Made by a program: the position numbers and the translations under genes
Shown: positions 17,763-27,666 of the stretch, piece by piece
Layout: each line of letters begins with the position of its first letter
Numbering within the stretch: position 1 is the stretch's first letter
Notes under the pieces: model-generated
What the model was told of the DNA's origin: nothing
The model's input: the letters and a program-made list of their open reading frames with translations, nothing else
The model's database searches: none
NCBI RefSeq assembly: GCF_947250645.1
Contig: NZ_OX366334.1
Location: 1,343,592 to 1,407,591, forward strand
Source of the DNA: Wolbachia endosymbiont (group B) of Eucosma cana
GTDB lineage: Bacteria; Pseudomonadota; Alphaproteobacteria; Rickettsiales; Anaplasmataceae
Length of the DNA stretch: 64,000 nt
Direction: 5' to 3'

Positions 17763-19007
17763 TTATTTGCCAAGGTATAGCTGCCTTGGCCTACAAATCT
17801 TGGTTTCTTTATCGGTTACCATTTCATACCACTGGGCAACCCAACCAGTGGTTCTTGCAAGTGCAAAAATGGGTGTAAACATACTTGAAGGGATACCGAT
17901 AGCATTTATTATTATACCTGAGTAAAAATCAACATTTGGATATAATTTACGCGTGATGAAATATTCATCCTTTAAAGCTACTTCTTCAAGTTTTTTTGCA
18001 ATTTCAAGTAATTCATTGTTTTGCTCTAGTTTGCTTAAAATCTCATGACAAGCATCCTTTAATATAAGCGCGCGCGGATCATAGTTTTTATAAACACGAT
18101 GTCCAAACCCCATTAGCTTAAATGGATCTTTATCATCTTTAGCTTTCTCAATGAATCTATCTACATCTCCACTTTGCTCTATCTCTTTTAGCATATTTAT
18201 AACTGCCTCATTAGCTCCACCGTGTGCTGGACCCCAAAGTGTAGCAACTCCTGCAGACAGGCTTGCAAATAGATTAGAACCAGCTGACCCTACCAATCTG
18301 ACAGCTGCCGTAGAAGCATTCTGTTCATGATCAGCATGGAGAGTAAATATTTTATCCAGAGCTTTTGCAAAAAGGGCATTATCAACAGCATCGCCAAATA
18401 TCATCTTTAAGAAATTTTCACTGTAACTTAATTCATTGTTAGCATTTATGAATTCCTGATTGTTGATATGCCTATAAGTCATTGCAACAATTGCAGGAAC
18501 TTGTGCTATTGCAGAAATTCCAAAATCTAAATCCTCACCATTGACATTGTTGCTATGCATTTCATGGTAAGACGCTGACAAATTTGCAAAACATGCAATC
18601 AAAATCGACATAGGGTGAGCAGTTTTTGGAAATGCTTTGATTACATTTGTAACTTGCTCTGATACTTTGGACAATTCTTGTATTTTGAAAAGAAATTTTT
18701 TGTGTTGCTCTGAACTTGGTAGTTCACCATAGAGTAATAAATAAATCACAGCAGTAAAACTATTATTTTCTGCCAAATCAGCTATATCATGTCCCCTATA
18801 TTTAAGAACTCCTTCATCTCCATCAATGAATGTAATTGCAGAAGAACATGAAGCTGTAGAAACAAATCCTGGATCGTAAGTAAATAATCCAGTTACTTTA
18901 TATAAATCCTTGATATTTAACACGTCAGGACCTATTGTTCCACTTAATATGGGTAGCTCAATTTTTGACCCATCACTTAGTTCCAACAATGCTTTTTTAT
19001 CCATCAC
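17763..19007 (-). CDS. gltA: Citrate synthase (type II)
   Basis: 414 residues. It condenses oxaloacetate with acetyl-CoA at the entry of the TCA cycle. Catalytic His in GPAHGGANEAV, His in GFGHRVYKNYDPRA, and Asp in NVDFYSGI are visible. The N-terminal beta domain (FVSTASCSSAITFIDGDEG) marks the long type II form. It is monocistronic, with an AT-rich 77-base gap to rpsT upstream. Confidence 0.97.
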   Translation of the reverse strand: MMDKKALLELSDGSKIELPILSGTIGPDVLNIKDLYKVTGLFTYDPGFVSTASCSSAITFIDGDEGVLKYRGHDIADLAENNSFTAVIYLLLYGELPSSEQHKKFLFKIQELSKVSEQVTNVIKAFPKTAHPMSILIACFANLSASYHEMHSNNVNGEDLDFGISAIAQVPAIVAMTYRHINNQEFINANNELSYSENFLKMIFGDAVDNALFAKALDKIFTLHADHEQNASTAAVRLVGSAGSNLFASLSAGVATLWGPAHGGANEAVINMLKEIEQSGDVDRFIEKAKDDKDPFKLMGFGHRVYKNYDPRALILKDACHEILSKLEQNNELLEIAKKLEEVALKDEYFITRKLYPNVDFYSGIIINAIGIPSSMFTPIFALARTTGWVAQWYEMVTDKETKICRPRQLYLGK

Positions 19008-19084
19008 TTGAGCTACTTAAATTTTATACAAGGTATACAAATTGAAGAGTATACATTAATCCGGTTAACCTTACATTAACCATA

Positions 19085-19354
19085 TTATGCTGTCATCAAT
19101 GCTTTTACTTTTGCATTTAAACGACTTATTTTACGCGCAGCAGTATTCCTATGAATAACACCTTTATTTACACATCTATGTAAATTGGATTCAGCATTCC
19201 GAAATGCCAAGACAACATTCTCTTTATCACCAGACTTGATTATATCAACTAATCTTCTAATAGCAGTACGAGTTTTGCTTTTTCGCATCTTATTCACTAA
19301 AGTACGCTTTGCTATTACCTTTATCATTTTTTTAGCACTCTTATGATTTGCCAT
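19085..19354 (-). CDS. rpsT: 30S ribosomal protein S20
   Basis: 89 residues, highly basic. MANHKSAKKMIKVIAKRT and VNKGVIHRNTAARKISRLN are typical S20 segments. S20 binds the 5' domain of 16S rRNA early in assembly. Confidence 0.96.
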   Translation of the reverse strand: MANHKSAKKMIKVIAKRTLVNKMRKSKTRTAIRRLVDIIKSGDKENVVLAFRNAESNLHRCVNKGVIHRNTAARKISRLNAKVKALMTA

Positions 19355-19397
19355 ATATTAATACCTGTACTTTTCTTTTAATTATAAAGTCTTTTTG

Positions 19398-20129
19398 TTA
19401 ATTTGCAATATCAGTTTTTTCTGGAATTAATCTACTACTTCTCTCTTCAATGATTTTTTCTAAACTTTGCAAGAATTCATTTTTGTTTAACCCGGGATAT
19501 ATGGGAGGTAATATTTCTATTACCGCCTTTCCGGGATTCTTTCTCAGAGAAAGTATGCTTTTTGGCCAAAACAAACCAGTGTTTAAAGCAATCGGTAATA
19601 CAGGAACAGATAATACGCTATATAAAGCAGCGATACCTGGTTGATATTTTATATTTTGGTTTATAGTCGTTCTTGTGCCTTCAGGAAATATTATTATGCC
19701 TCTATTTTCTTTTATACGCATTTTTGCTAATTTCATGATATGACGCACAGAACTAATACCATCTGAGCGGTTAATAAAAATCATTTTTAATGCCATGAGA
19801 TGCAAACCAATGAATGGAATCCATTTCAATTCACGTTTTAAAATAAAAACTGCTTTTCTAAATAGTAGTATAAAAATAAATGTTTCAAATGGAGATTGGT
19901 GTTTAGATGCAATTATAAAAGGTTGCTCAGGAATGTTTTCCATTCCCCTCACTTCATATTTAATGCCACATAATAAACGTAACATGAATAATACAACTCT
20001 CACCGAGCAAACGAGGAAAATGGTTATTACACACTCAGGAAAGAAAATTACAGGAAGAGTAATAAAAGTATAGAATACTTCCCATAATATAAGGAGTAAA
20101 TTAAACAATAAACTTGCAATCACAAACAT
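19398..20129 (-). CDS. plsC: 1-Acyl-sn-glycerol-3-phosphate acyltransferase
   Basis: 243 residues. It makes phosphatidic acid at the inner membrane. Acyltransferase motifs are KHQSPFETFIF (the H-x4-D/E catalytic motif, here with Glu), INRSDGISSVRHIMKLAK, and FPEGTRTTINQ; a later proline-rich VPVLPIALNTG matches block IV. A hydrophobic N-terminus of about 50 residues forms one or two membrane segments. Confidence 0.93.
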   Translation of the reverse strand: MFVIASLLFNLLLILWEVFYTFITLPVIFFPECVITIFLVCSVRVVLFMLRLLCGIKYEVRGMENIPEQPFIIASKHQSPFETFIFILLFRKAVFILKRELKWIPFIGLHLMALKMIFINRSDGISSVRHIMKLAKMRIKENRGIIIFPEGTRTTINQNIKYQPGIAALYSVLSVPVLPIALNTGLFWPKSILSLRKNPGKAVIEILPPIYPGLNKNEFLQSLEKIIEERSSRLIPEKTDIAN

Positions 20130-20179
20130 ACGTAAACTTATTTGAATTTAACTTTACTACAAAATTAAAAGCAATAAGT

Positions 20180-21166
20180 TTAATTATTGATCATCTGAGT
20201 AATAGGATGAGAATCAGCTAATTTGTCCTTTAACTTTTCGTTAGCAATATGAGTATATATTTGCGTTGTAGAAAGATTAGTATGGCCAAGAATTTTTTGT
20301 ATCAGCACAATATTCGCTCCGCTATTCAGTAGATGGGTAGCAAGAGAATGCCTAATCACATGTGGGGAGATTTTATTTTCATCAATATCGCACTTTCTTG
20401 CTAATTCCTTTATTAATTGACCAACTCTTTGCCTTGTAATTGGTTTATTAGGTTTATCACCTGGGAATAGCCAATCAGATTTTTTGTTGTTAGGGAGCAG
20501 GTTGTCACGAACTGATAAATAATCTTTAAGGCTTTGCAATGCTTGCTCATTAAAAAAGATTTGCCTTTCTCTGCCACTTTTTCCCTTTATTATTATATAG
20601 CCTTCTTTACCATTACTGTTTACTAAATGTGATACTTCACATAACTTCATATTAATTAATTCAGAAACACGCATCCCGGAAGAGTAAAGGATATCTAAAA
20701 TTGCACATAGCCTTTTACTGCTTATCTCTTTATTCGATCCGCTTGCTGATTTTTTTACTGTTTCCATGAGCAAAAATATTTCTTGAACACTTAAATACTT
20801 AGGCAAAGGACGGGAAACTTTTGGATTTCTTAATTCATTATCATTAGCCGGTGCTGGATTAAAGTCTATTATTCCATCATTAAATAGGCACTTATAGAAA
20901 TTTTTGATAGCAGATATTTTTCTTGATATAGAGCTAGTTTTATATTTCTTTTGTGTACGTAAAAAGCTTACATAATCTTTAATATTAGCTTTACTTGCAC
21001 CAACTAAGGTAGTGCCTCCTTCTAATAAAAATTCTTCAAGTTGGTGTAAATCTGAACGATAACTTTCCAAAGTATTTTGTGTAGAGGATTTTTCGGAAAC
21101 CAAAGTATCTATGTAATACGTTATGTAAAGATTCTCTTTTTTATTTTGTAGTTGTTTATTTTTCAT
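20180..21166 (-). CDS. xerD: Tyrosine recombinase XerD (XerC/XerD family)
   Basis: 328 residues. An N-terminal SAM-like DNA-binding domain (TQNTLESYRSDLHQLEEFL) is followed by the catalytic domain with Arg in SSGMRVSELINM, His and Arg in SPHVIRHSLATHLL, His in LGHTNLSTTQ and the nucleophilic Tyr in IYTH. It resolves chromosome dimers at dif. The C-terminus (SHPI) resembles XerD more than XerC, but the paralogue assignment is tentative. Its start overlaps a small upstream frame. Confidence 0.9.
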   Translation of the reverse strand: MKNKQLQNKKENLYITYYIDTLVSEKSSTQNTLESYRSDLHQLEEFLLEGGTTLVGASKANIKDYVSFLRTQKKYKTSSISRKISAIKNFYKCLFNDGIIDFNPAPANDNELRNPKVSRPLPKYLSVQEIFLLMETVKKSASGSNKEISSKRLCAILDILYSSGMRVSELINMKLCEVSHLVNSNGKEGYIIIKGKSGRERQIFFNEQALQSLKDYLSVRDNLLPNNKKSDWLFPGDKPNKPITRQRVGQLIKELARKCDIDENKISPHVIRHSLATHLLNSGANIVLIQKILGHTNLSTTQIYTHIANEKLKDKLADSHPITQMINN

Positions 21167-21326
21167 TATCAGCTCCTATATTTATTTCTTTGACTATAAT
21201 TTGATTGAAAGTATTTTTTGTGTTTTTTATAAGAAAATATGAGATAAACAAAGTATTTATCAATAAAGTAAGTACTACAAACCTTTGTTTTAACCTTTTT
21301 TTTAAATTTGATCTTATTTTTACCAT
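21156..21326 (-). CDS. Possible small single-span membrane protein
   Basis: 56 codons: a strongly basic N-terminus (VKIRSNLKKRLKQR), one hydrophobic helix (FVVLTLLINTLFISYFLI), then a short polar tail. The last 11 bases overlap the xerD start, so it could be coupled to it. The positive-inside pattern suggests a real bitopic protein. There is no good ribosome-binding site and no recognised family, so it may be chance in AT-rich DNA. Confidence 0.4.
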   Translation of the reverse strand: MVKIRSNLKKRLKQRFVVLTLLINTLFISYFLIKNTKNTFNQIIVKEINIGADNEK

Positions 21327-21540
21327 ATTTTAATTATAACATCAAATCTATAAAAAACATCCTGTAAAGTAAGTTTTACTATCGTAAAAATATCCCTTAG
21401 ATATGTCTGTTTATTCTTATTACATCATAGTATTTATTATAATTTTAACATAAAGAAATAGTGATTTCAACTTCATTATTGTATGGGTATTAATAAATCT
21501 TTAATATATATATATAACAAATGTCTTGCAGCAAAAGGAA

Positions 21541-22176
21541 TCACTTGGGACTTTTTTTTAATAAAGTGTTAATAAAAGGAATGGTTACATTTGATCCTAT
21601 GGATTCACTATCTATTTTTTCTATAATTTTATTAATGCTGTGGAAAGAACGTTCTATTCTTGCTAGAATATAATTAATTACCTTTAGATCAATTTTTAAT
21701 TGTTTATCTGAAAATTGTTTTATTAGCATAATTCTTAATAACTCCTCGCTTGCAGGTAAAATTTTTACGCTGATAGTTGACAATATTCGAGAGCTCAAAT
21801 CTTTGAGCTTGAAGTTAAGCTTTTTTGGTGAAATTGAAGAAGTGATCAGCAATCTCTTATCATTTTCCTTCATATAATTATAACAATGTAACAACATTTC
21901 CTCATCTTTAATGTTTTGTACATCCTCTAAAATAAACGCATTGCTATACCTAATCTCGCTTACAAAATTATTCACGTTGATAAAAATTGCATTGTTTATT
22001 GATTGCCAAATATGAGCAAGGTGAGTTTTTCCAGAGCTGTTAGGTCCAAAAAGAATCAGGCATTTCCAAGATAAATCGTTAGCTATTGAGTTATATACGT
22101 GCTTGTTTTCGTCTAAGATGATATAATTTTGCCAACAATAATCAACTTGATTATTGTTAAATAAATTTAATTGCAC
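21541..22176 (-). CDS. DnaA-homologous regulatory protein (Hda-like)
   Basis: 211 residues. A DnaA-type AAA+ domain with Walker A FGPNSSGKTHLAHIW, a Walker B-like NAFILEDVQNI, and the sensor region LLITSSISPKKLNF, but no DNA-binding domain IV. The N-terminus MQLNLFNNN is a QL-x-LF beta-clamp-binding motif, as expected for Hda, which stimulates ATP hydrolysis by DnaA on the loaded clamp and so limits re-initiation. A DnaA origin and dnaE are also in this window. Confidence 0.82.
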   Translation of the reverse strand: MQLNLFNNNQVDYCWQNYIILDENKHVYNSIANDLSWKCLILFGPNSSGKTHLAHIWQSINNAIFINVNNFVSEIRYSNAFILEDVQNIKDEEMLLHCYNYMKENDKRLLITSSISPKKLNFKLKDLSSRILSTISVKILPASEELLRIMLIKQFSDKQLKIDLKVINYILARIERSFHSINKIIEKIDSESIGSNVTIPFINTLLKKSPK

Positions 22177-22194
22177 GTAAAGCCTCTTAAATTG

Positions 22195-22512
22195 CTACTT
22201 TTTGATAATAATTTTTGCATAAAAATTTACTTGGTCAGGTAAGGAAGCAGTATTACTACTACCCCCTCCCTTAGAAACGCAGCATGCAGGTTTCCCAACA
22301 CTACGCTTGAGCCCCTTATCTAAGTTCTTCTTTTCTAGAACCGGCTTGTCCTTCATGATTCCTCAGGAAACATCATTCTTAATGGTGACACCAACAGTAG
22401 AGAACCTTCTCTTGAGAAAGAGCTTGCTAACATTCTTGTTCGTTTCACTCTCTCATCAAAATACTTTTTCCATTTTAAGTCAAGGGGATTTGCATCCGCT
22501 CTGATTTTAACA
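22195..22512 (-). pseudogene. C-terminal pseudogene fragment cut by IS3 copy C
   Basis: Two coding-like segments follow each other in different frames. The first, next to the insertion, reads ADANPLDLKWKKYFDERVKR, then TRMLASSFSREG, and stops. The second reads DKPVLEKKNLDKGLKRSVGK, then a Gly/Ser stretch, and ends FYAKIIIKK-stop at 22195. At least one frameshift separates them. The upstream part of the gene is not on the other side of the element. Function unknown. Confidence 0.5.
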
Positions 22513-22623
22513 TATAATGCACCCATTTGTCTAGACCATTTTTTTCAAAGTGATCCGATTTTTAAAATGAATATGTTGATAAATACGTCGACACACATTT
22601 AAAGTATTTATCAATATATTCAT

Positions 22624-23385
22624 TTACTGTTTATGATAATAAAGATCAGCAGGAACTTTATAATGTAGAGTCTGATGTCGCCTTCTATAGTTATACCAAG
22701 CAACAAAATCATTTATTATAAGATTTAAATCTCTGATACTATTTGGTCTATAATAATATATAGCTTCTTGCTTTAAAGTTCTCCATAAGCGCTCAACAAA
22801 TATATTGTCGAAGCAACGTCCTTTATGGTCCATACTGATTTTAATATTAGCACGCTCTAATTCCATAATAAAGTTGTAGCTAGTAAACTGCACCCCCTGA
22901 TCACTATTAAAAATCTCAGGTTTACCTTGTTTTAGAGCTTCTTTGAGAGTATAAAGGCAAAATCCAGCATCGAGATATGGTGATAATGAATGAGCAATAA
23001 TATAGCGACTATACAAGTCCATTATTGCCACAAAATAGATAAACTTACCTTCTACCATAATATATGTTATATCAGTAGCCCATACCTGATTAACTCTACA
23101 AATAATCAAATCTTTGAGTAAATAAGGATATATTTTATGCTTTTTTTCTTTAATACTTGTATTACATCTTTTTCTACAATACAGCCCACTAATCTTCATT
23201 TTTTTCATAATTCTTAAGATTTTTTTGTGATTGACTACTACTCCACTCGCTATGATTTCAGCAGTAATTTTACGATATCCATAACGGCAATCAGAAGCCA
23301 AATATACTTCTTGAATCAAATTTGCTACTTCACTTTCGTTATTAATTATAGGCCTATAATATAGGCTAGATCTGCAAATCCCCAA
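22624..23385 (-). CDS. IS3-family transposase OrfB (copy C)
   Basis: Translation identical to the other copies; DDE residues intact. Confidence 0.92.
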   Translation of the reverse strand: MGICRSSLYYRPIINNESEVANLIQEVYLASDCRYGYRKITAEIIASGVVVNHKKILRIMKKMKISGLYCRKRCNTSIKEKKHKIYPYLLKDLIICRVNQVWATDITYIMVEGKFIYFVAIMDLYSRYIIAHSLSPYLDAGFCLYTLKEALKQGKPEIFNSDQGVQFTSYNFIMELERANIKISMDHKGRCFDNIFVERLWRTLKQEAIYYYRPNSIRDLNLIINDFVAWYNYRRRHQTLHYKVPADLYYHKQ

Positions 23386-23453
23386 TAAATCAGCCTGTTT
23401 CCTAATTGACAGATCAGAATCTTTTTCTATAAACCTTACTCTATCTTTTTTGC

Positions 23454-23738
23454 TTATTTCAGTAATTTTTTTTTCAAATAGCTATTTTCCACTGTCAATT
23501 CTCCTATTACTTTATGTAAACTTTCTATTTCTTGCGCTAAGATTCTTTGTTTTCTCGCACTTTCACTTTCTTCAACAAATAGGTCTTTTAACCTTGCCAA
23601 TACTCTATCACGCCAATCATATAGATTTGTTGATGGTATTTTATATTCACTACATATCTCAGCTGTGCTTTTTTGATTTTTTATTGCTTCCAAAGCTATC
23701 TTTGCTTTTAACTCTGGTTCATATTTTTTTGTTGCCAT
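23454..23738 (-). CDS. IS3-family transposase OrfA (copy C)
   Basis: Translation identical to the other copies; followed by the same A9 slippery run. Confidence 0.92.
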   Translation of the reverse strand: MATKKYEPELKAKIALEAIKNQKSTAEICSEYKIPSTNLYDWRDRVLARLKDLFVEESESARKQRILAQEIESLHKVIGELTVENSYLKKKLLK

Positions 23739-23808
23739 ACTTTTACCCCTTTACCTTCCTACTCGGATCAACCATTTTTTTTTGGTCTAGTTTATGGGGT
23801 GCATTATA

Positions 23809-24218
23809 ATAGTGGGTTAGGTGGCTTCTCTATACCGGTGGAGTTATTATTTGCGTACATCTAGAAATGAAAAATGTAACTTATCCACATTACCTTTTGG
23901 TCAGAGCTTATCAGCATCTTTAGCTCTTTCATCGTATCGGTACTTATAAAGCTTCACTTACGTTCACCATACCACTAGCCTAGCCCTCCAACCACATGAT
24001 GCTTGCAGTTTATGCCCCTCTCACAATTGAGCATCTTCTTTTTCAAGAGGAGGTTCATTGTCCGCATCGCTTGGCACCAACCGGTTGCCCGATTCGCACT
24101 GATGCGTAGACTCAGACGGCAAAACATCTGGTTTAATAAGTTTTAGAATCCTTTCAGTTTCTTTCTGAATGAATTCCTCTCCTTTTAAACAATATGACCG
24201 AAGACTTTCAGGTCGCAC
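23809..24218 (-). mobile_element. Possible 5' fragment of a group II intron, cut by IS3 copy C
   Basis: On the minus strand the stretch opens GTGCGACC and then pairs GACC with GGTC ten bases on, like the GUGCG start and first stem of group II introns. Downstream there are structured GC-richer segments ('ggttggagggctaggctagtgg', 'ggtgaacgtaagtgaagc') unlike the surrounding AT-rich DNA. No reverse transcriptase is present. A 66-codon frame lies inside but is probably not a gene. The identification is by pattern only; an unrelated structured RNA or gene relic is possible. Confidence 0.35.
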
Positions 24219-24266
24219 CATTTCTCAAATGTATCAGAGGTCCTTTTTCTTTTTATTGTGAACTAA

Positions 24267-25340
24267 TTAGCCATTTTTATAAAGCTCACTTTCAAAATAT
24301 TTATTGACTGCATATTCTACTAATACACTGAACATTGCTATTATTGGAATAAAAAATAATATACCTATAAACCCAAAATATGAGGTACATATGACAACTC
24401 CCAAAATAATGATAGTTGGATGTATATGAACTTTTTTTCCTATTAATAAAGGCACTAATATGCTTGAGTCTATTAATTGACCAACACTAAATAATAGCAA
24501 GACAGCAGCACTTTCAAACCATCCACTAAATTGAGTAATGGCGCTCAAAAATCCGATAATAGTGTATAATAATGGCCCTATATAGGGTATAAATGTTAAT
24601 GTTCCTGATAAAATTCCAATAGCTACAGAATGCTTCAGCCCAATTATGCTAAGGCCCACGGAGTAAAAGATCATCATGACTATACATACGTTTAACTGTC
24701 CCTTTAGGTAATTAGATATAATGAAATCTACTTTGAAAAAATAACCTGCAGCTTTTTCTCTGTAAAGAATGGGAATTAGTTTATTAGCCTTTTCTACAAT
24801 TGAAGGCCAATCACGTAATACATAAAAAAACACCACAAGCGTAATAGCTATTAATGATACCATGTAAATCAAACTAAAGCTTGAATTTAGCACTTGAATT
24901 ATAAGATTACTGCCCATGCTAAGAGCATTTATAAAATAAGATATATAATCACTGTAATTTTCTACTAGATTTTTAGACAAGTGATCAAATAAATTATCTT
25001 CAGTTTTTATATTAAGAAATTCTAGCACAGAAGGAATCATTTTAAGCTTTAATGAAGGTATCTTATTCACTAAGAAATTTAATATTAAAGTAATTTGAAA
25101 ATATATAATAGGTAAAACAAATGTAATAACTAATATAAAAGCTATCAATAAGGTAAGTATTATAAAAACTACAGAACATGAACGCGGTATTCTGTATTTT
25201 TCAAACTTGGTTACTAGCGGGTTAAATAGATGTGCAACAAAAACAGATATTAGACACGGAACAATCATAGGACGCATCAAAAATAATGCCCCTATTATGA
25301 AAAGCAGTACACAACAAATAGTTATATGACGTTTTTGCAT
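24267..25340 (-). CDS. AI-2E family (PerM-like) membrane transporter
   Basis: 357 residues with about seven to eight membrane segments. The arrangement is typical of the family: two N-terminal hairpins (FLMRPMIVPCLISVFVAHLF), a large loop, then a C-terminal block with SGTLTFIPYIGPLLYTIIG and the glycine-rich IILGVVICTSYFGFIGILFF. Substrate unknown; some members export AI-2, others are Na+/H+ antiporters or permeases. It lies 49 bases downstream of the hydrolase gene on the same strand, so they are probably co-transcribed. Confidence 0.88.
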   Translation of the reverse strand: MQKRHITICCVLLFIIGALFLMRPMIVPCLISVFVAHLFNPLVTKFEKYRIPRSCSVVFIILTLLIAFILVITFVLPIIYFQITLILNFLVNKIPSLKLKMIPSVLEFLNIKTEDNLFDHLSKNLVENYSDYISYFINALSMGSNLIIQVLNSSFSLIYMVSLIAITLVVFFYVLRDWPSIVEKANKLIPILYREKAAGYFFKVDFIISNYLKGQLNVCIVMMIFYSVGLSIIGLKHSVAIGILSGTLTFIPYIGPLLYTIIGFLSAITQFSGWFESAAVLLLFSVGQLIDSSILVPLLIGKKVHIHPTIIILGVVICTSYFGFIGILFFIPIIAMFSVLVEYAVNKYFESELYKNG

Positions 25341-25389
25341 GTGTTTAGAATAGTTAATTTACCGAAAAATATACAGTTTTTTGTAAGTA

Positions 25390-26277
25390 CTATCTATTCA
25401 TTATTTTATTAGGCATGAGATCAGCCAAATTTTCACTCAATTGCCAACTAGATAAAACTCCGTTATTCGGGTTATCTGTAAAGCCTCTCAGATTAACGAT
25501 CTTAATCGAATTTCTATTTAACAATAGATCATCTACTGCCTTTGCCAATTGTACAGGATATGGTATTAAGGTGTCTCTTTCATGATTAATGACTACTATT
25601 GGTATATTATCATTTTGTAGCTTTTGTATATTGCTTACTATATCAAAATCTAAATTTAGGACCTTAAGCATCTTTTTCAATAAGCATGAGGGCAGTACAC
25701 TTAAAATTTTTGCTTGAGGAATTGGAAAATGCTTTATTGCGTTATGAAAAGAGCTAAAAGTGCTAGTAAAAATAATACCTCCAAGTTTAATGTTTTTGTC
25801 TGCAAAATATTTCAGCACTTCTGATGCAACTGCTCCTCCAAAAGAATGGCCGAAAAGTATAATGTTTTCAGGCTTCACACCATTGTCAATTAATTTACTA
25901 ATTTCTTTTATTGAAGGCTGAGACAAGCTTTGATTCTTATTTATAAATGGAATCATAAGTAGTGATACAGATAAAAAGGTGCAAGTCAAAGCTGCTAAGA
26001 TGGCTAAACTTGCTATCTTAGACGTCATTGGATTAATAAGTAATATTAAAATTGGTAATAGTATGGATACTCCTAGAAGCATGAAGCTTGCTGTTGCGTA
26101 GGTTATATAATTTTGAAACGTAGTTGAATATTTATGCGCATGAGTGTGAAAATTAGATCTGTGGGGGTATGTAAATTCACCTTGTATATATCTGGTAGCA
26201 TTTTTATGATTATCACCTATCCCATGAAAAAATATAAGATGTATCTCATTTTCTTTATTATACTTAGCAACGTGCAT
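25390..26277 (-). CDS. Alpha/beta hydrolase with membrane hairpin
   Basis: 295 residues. The oxyanion segment IHLIFFHGIGDNH and the nucleophile elbow ILFGHSFGGAVASEV are classic. INHERDTLIP probably gives the acid residue; the catalytic His is not obvious. Two hydrophobic helices between residues about 55 and 105 (SFMLLGVSILLPILILLI and LAILAALTCTFLSVSLLMI) are inserted between strand one and the elbow, suggesting membrane attachment. Substrate unknown. Divergent from ispDF. Confidence 0.8.
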   Translation of the reverse strand: MHVAKYNKENEIHLIFFHGIGDNHKNATRYIQGEFTYPHRSNFHTHAHKYSTTFQNYITYATASFMLLGVSILLPILILLINPMTSKIASLAILAALTCTFLSVSLLMIPFINKNQSLSQPSIKEISKLIDNGVKPENIILFGHSFGGAVASEVLKYFADKNIKLGGIIFTSTFSSFHNAIKHFPIPQAKILSVLPSCLLKKMLKVLNLDFDIVSNIQKLQNDNIPIVVINHERDTLIPYPVQLAKAVDDLLLNRNSIKIVNLRGFTDNPNNGVLSSWQLSENLADLMPNKIMNR

Positions 26278-26377
26278 TATTTTCTTCTAGCATATATTAT
26301 ACCTAGTAAAAGAATATTCTTTTTTGAGAATCAAATCAACTTTTTTAAAATGCTAAATAACCTATTACTATTTACTA

Positions 26378-27583
26378 ATGCTGAAAATGATAACTAATAG
26401 ACTTGAGAAATACAAGATAGCAGTATTAATAGTTGCAGCAGGAGTAGGAATTAGATGCAGTGCCAAAACCCCTAAACAATACATAAAACTGGCAGGTAAA
26501 TCTGTTTTATTTCACACAATGAGAAAATTCTTAGCTAATCAGTACATAAGTTATATAGGAGTGGTAATAAATAAAAGTCACGAGAACTTCTATAAGGAAA
26601 CAATATCATCAATTACAGATGCTAAATTACTAAGTCCAATATACGGAAGAGAGAGTAGGCAGAGTTCAGTTAAACTCGGACTGGAGAATTTGCAAAAGAT
26701 CAATCCAGATTTTGTCATTATACACGATGCCTGCAGGCCTTTTGTGTCAAATGTTCTAATAGATGACTTGATAGAATCTATGATTAATGGTCAATATACA
26801 GGGGTAATTCCAGCAATAGAAGTCGAAGATACTATATCGTTGGTAAGTAATAATTTTGTTGAAACTACGATTTTAAGGGAAAAGTTTAGAGCCATACAAA
26901 CTCCTCAAATTTTTAATTTTGGAGAATTATTATCATGCCATCAATCAGTCAAAGAATTTACTGATGATTCATCACTAATGGTGGAGCATAAAAAACATGT
27001 TGCGATTATTGAAGGTGAGAAAAAGAATTTTAAGTTAACTACAAAAGAGGATATCAATATGGCAAAACTTCTCTTTGGAGAGCCAAAATTCCGTGTCGGA
27101 ACCGGTTATGATATACATAAATTTGTTAAAATTCAAAATGATGCTAAGAGCTTTATAAAAATTTGCGGTGTGGAAATTGAGCATAATATGGCAATAGAGG
27201 CACATTCCGATGGTGATGTTGCAATACATGCAATCGTTGATGCAATACTCGGAGCACTAGGATGTGGCGATATAGGAGAACATTTTCCTCCTAATTCCCC
27301 CAAATGGAAGGATTACAATTCATCTCATTTTCTTGACTTTGCTGCTAAAAAAGCACAGGAAAAAGGATATAGCGTGTCTAATTTAGATATTACTATAGTT
27401 TGTGAAGAGCCTAAAATATCGCCTTACAAAGCAGGAATGAAGGAATTCATATCAAAAATATTAGAAATTGATGGTGAATTTGTAAATGTAAAAGCAACCA
27501 CTGCAGAAAAATTGGGTTCTATTGGAAGAAATGAAGGAGTAGCAGCGTATGCTTCCGTGCTATTGCGTGCAAATTTTTATTGA
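26378..27583 (+). CDS. ispDF: Bifunctional IspD-IspF enzyme of the MEP isoprenoid pathway
   Basis: 401 residues. The N-terminal 230 are IspD (cytidylyltransferase): LIVAAGVGIRCSAKTPKQYI, then IIHDACRPFVS and ETPQ-like REKFRAIQTPQIF. The C-terminal 165 are IspF (cyclodiphosphate synthase): GTGYDIHKF, EAHSDGDVAIHAIVDAILGA and GDIGEHFPP with the metal-binding Asp and His residues. The fusion is common in alphaproteobacteria. An in-frame ATG three codons on is an alternative start. Confidence 0.96.
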   Translation: MLKMITNRLEKYKIAVLIVAAGVGIRCSAKTPKQYIKLAGKSVLFHTMRKFLANQYISYIGVVINKSHENFYKETISSITDAKLLSPIYGRESRQSSVKLGLENLQKINPDFVIIHDACRPFVSNVLIDDLIESMINGQYTGVIPAIEVEDTISLVSNNFVETTILREKFRAIQTPQIFNFGELLSCHQSVKEFTDDSSLMVEHKKHVAIIEGEKKNFKLTTKEDINMAKLLFGEPKFRVGTGYDIHKFVKIQNDAKSFIKICGVEIEHNMAIEAHSDGDVAIHAIVDAILGALGCGDIGEHFPPNSPKWKDYNSSHFLDFAAKKAQEKGYSVSNLDITIVCEEPKISPYKAGMKEFISKILEIDGEFVNVKATTAEKLGSIGRNEGVAAYASVLLRANFY

Positions 27584-27666
27584 AGTAGAAACGAAATAAC
27601 TTACTTAACAAACTCCACCATTTCACTTCCATTACAAGGCAAGTGGGAAGGTTTGTCAAGAAATTT

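Larger units (their letters stand above)
22513..23808 (-). mobile_element. IS3-type element copy C, complete
   Basis: 1296 bp, both termini intact. Flanks are a pseudogene tail on the left and a possible group II intron fragment on the right, and the flanking triplets (aca / ata) do not form an exact duplication. The two sides do not appear to belong to one gene. Confidence 0.95.

Noticed and set aside
22229..22246. GGTCAGGTAAGGAAGCAG resembles the conserved core of SRP (4.5S) RNA.
   Set aside because: The flanks do not pair to form helix 8 extensions, the loop is too short, and on the other strand the stretch reads as the C-terminus of a coding relic (SSNTASLPDQVNFYAK).
24021..24221. 66-codon minus-strand frame (VRPESLRSYCLKGEEF at its start).
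   Set aside because: Its start coincides with the GTGCG that could be a group II intron 5' end, and base composition differs from genes around; kept only as part of that region.
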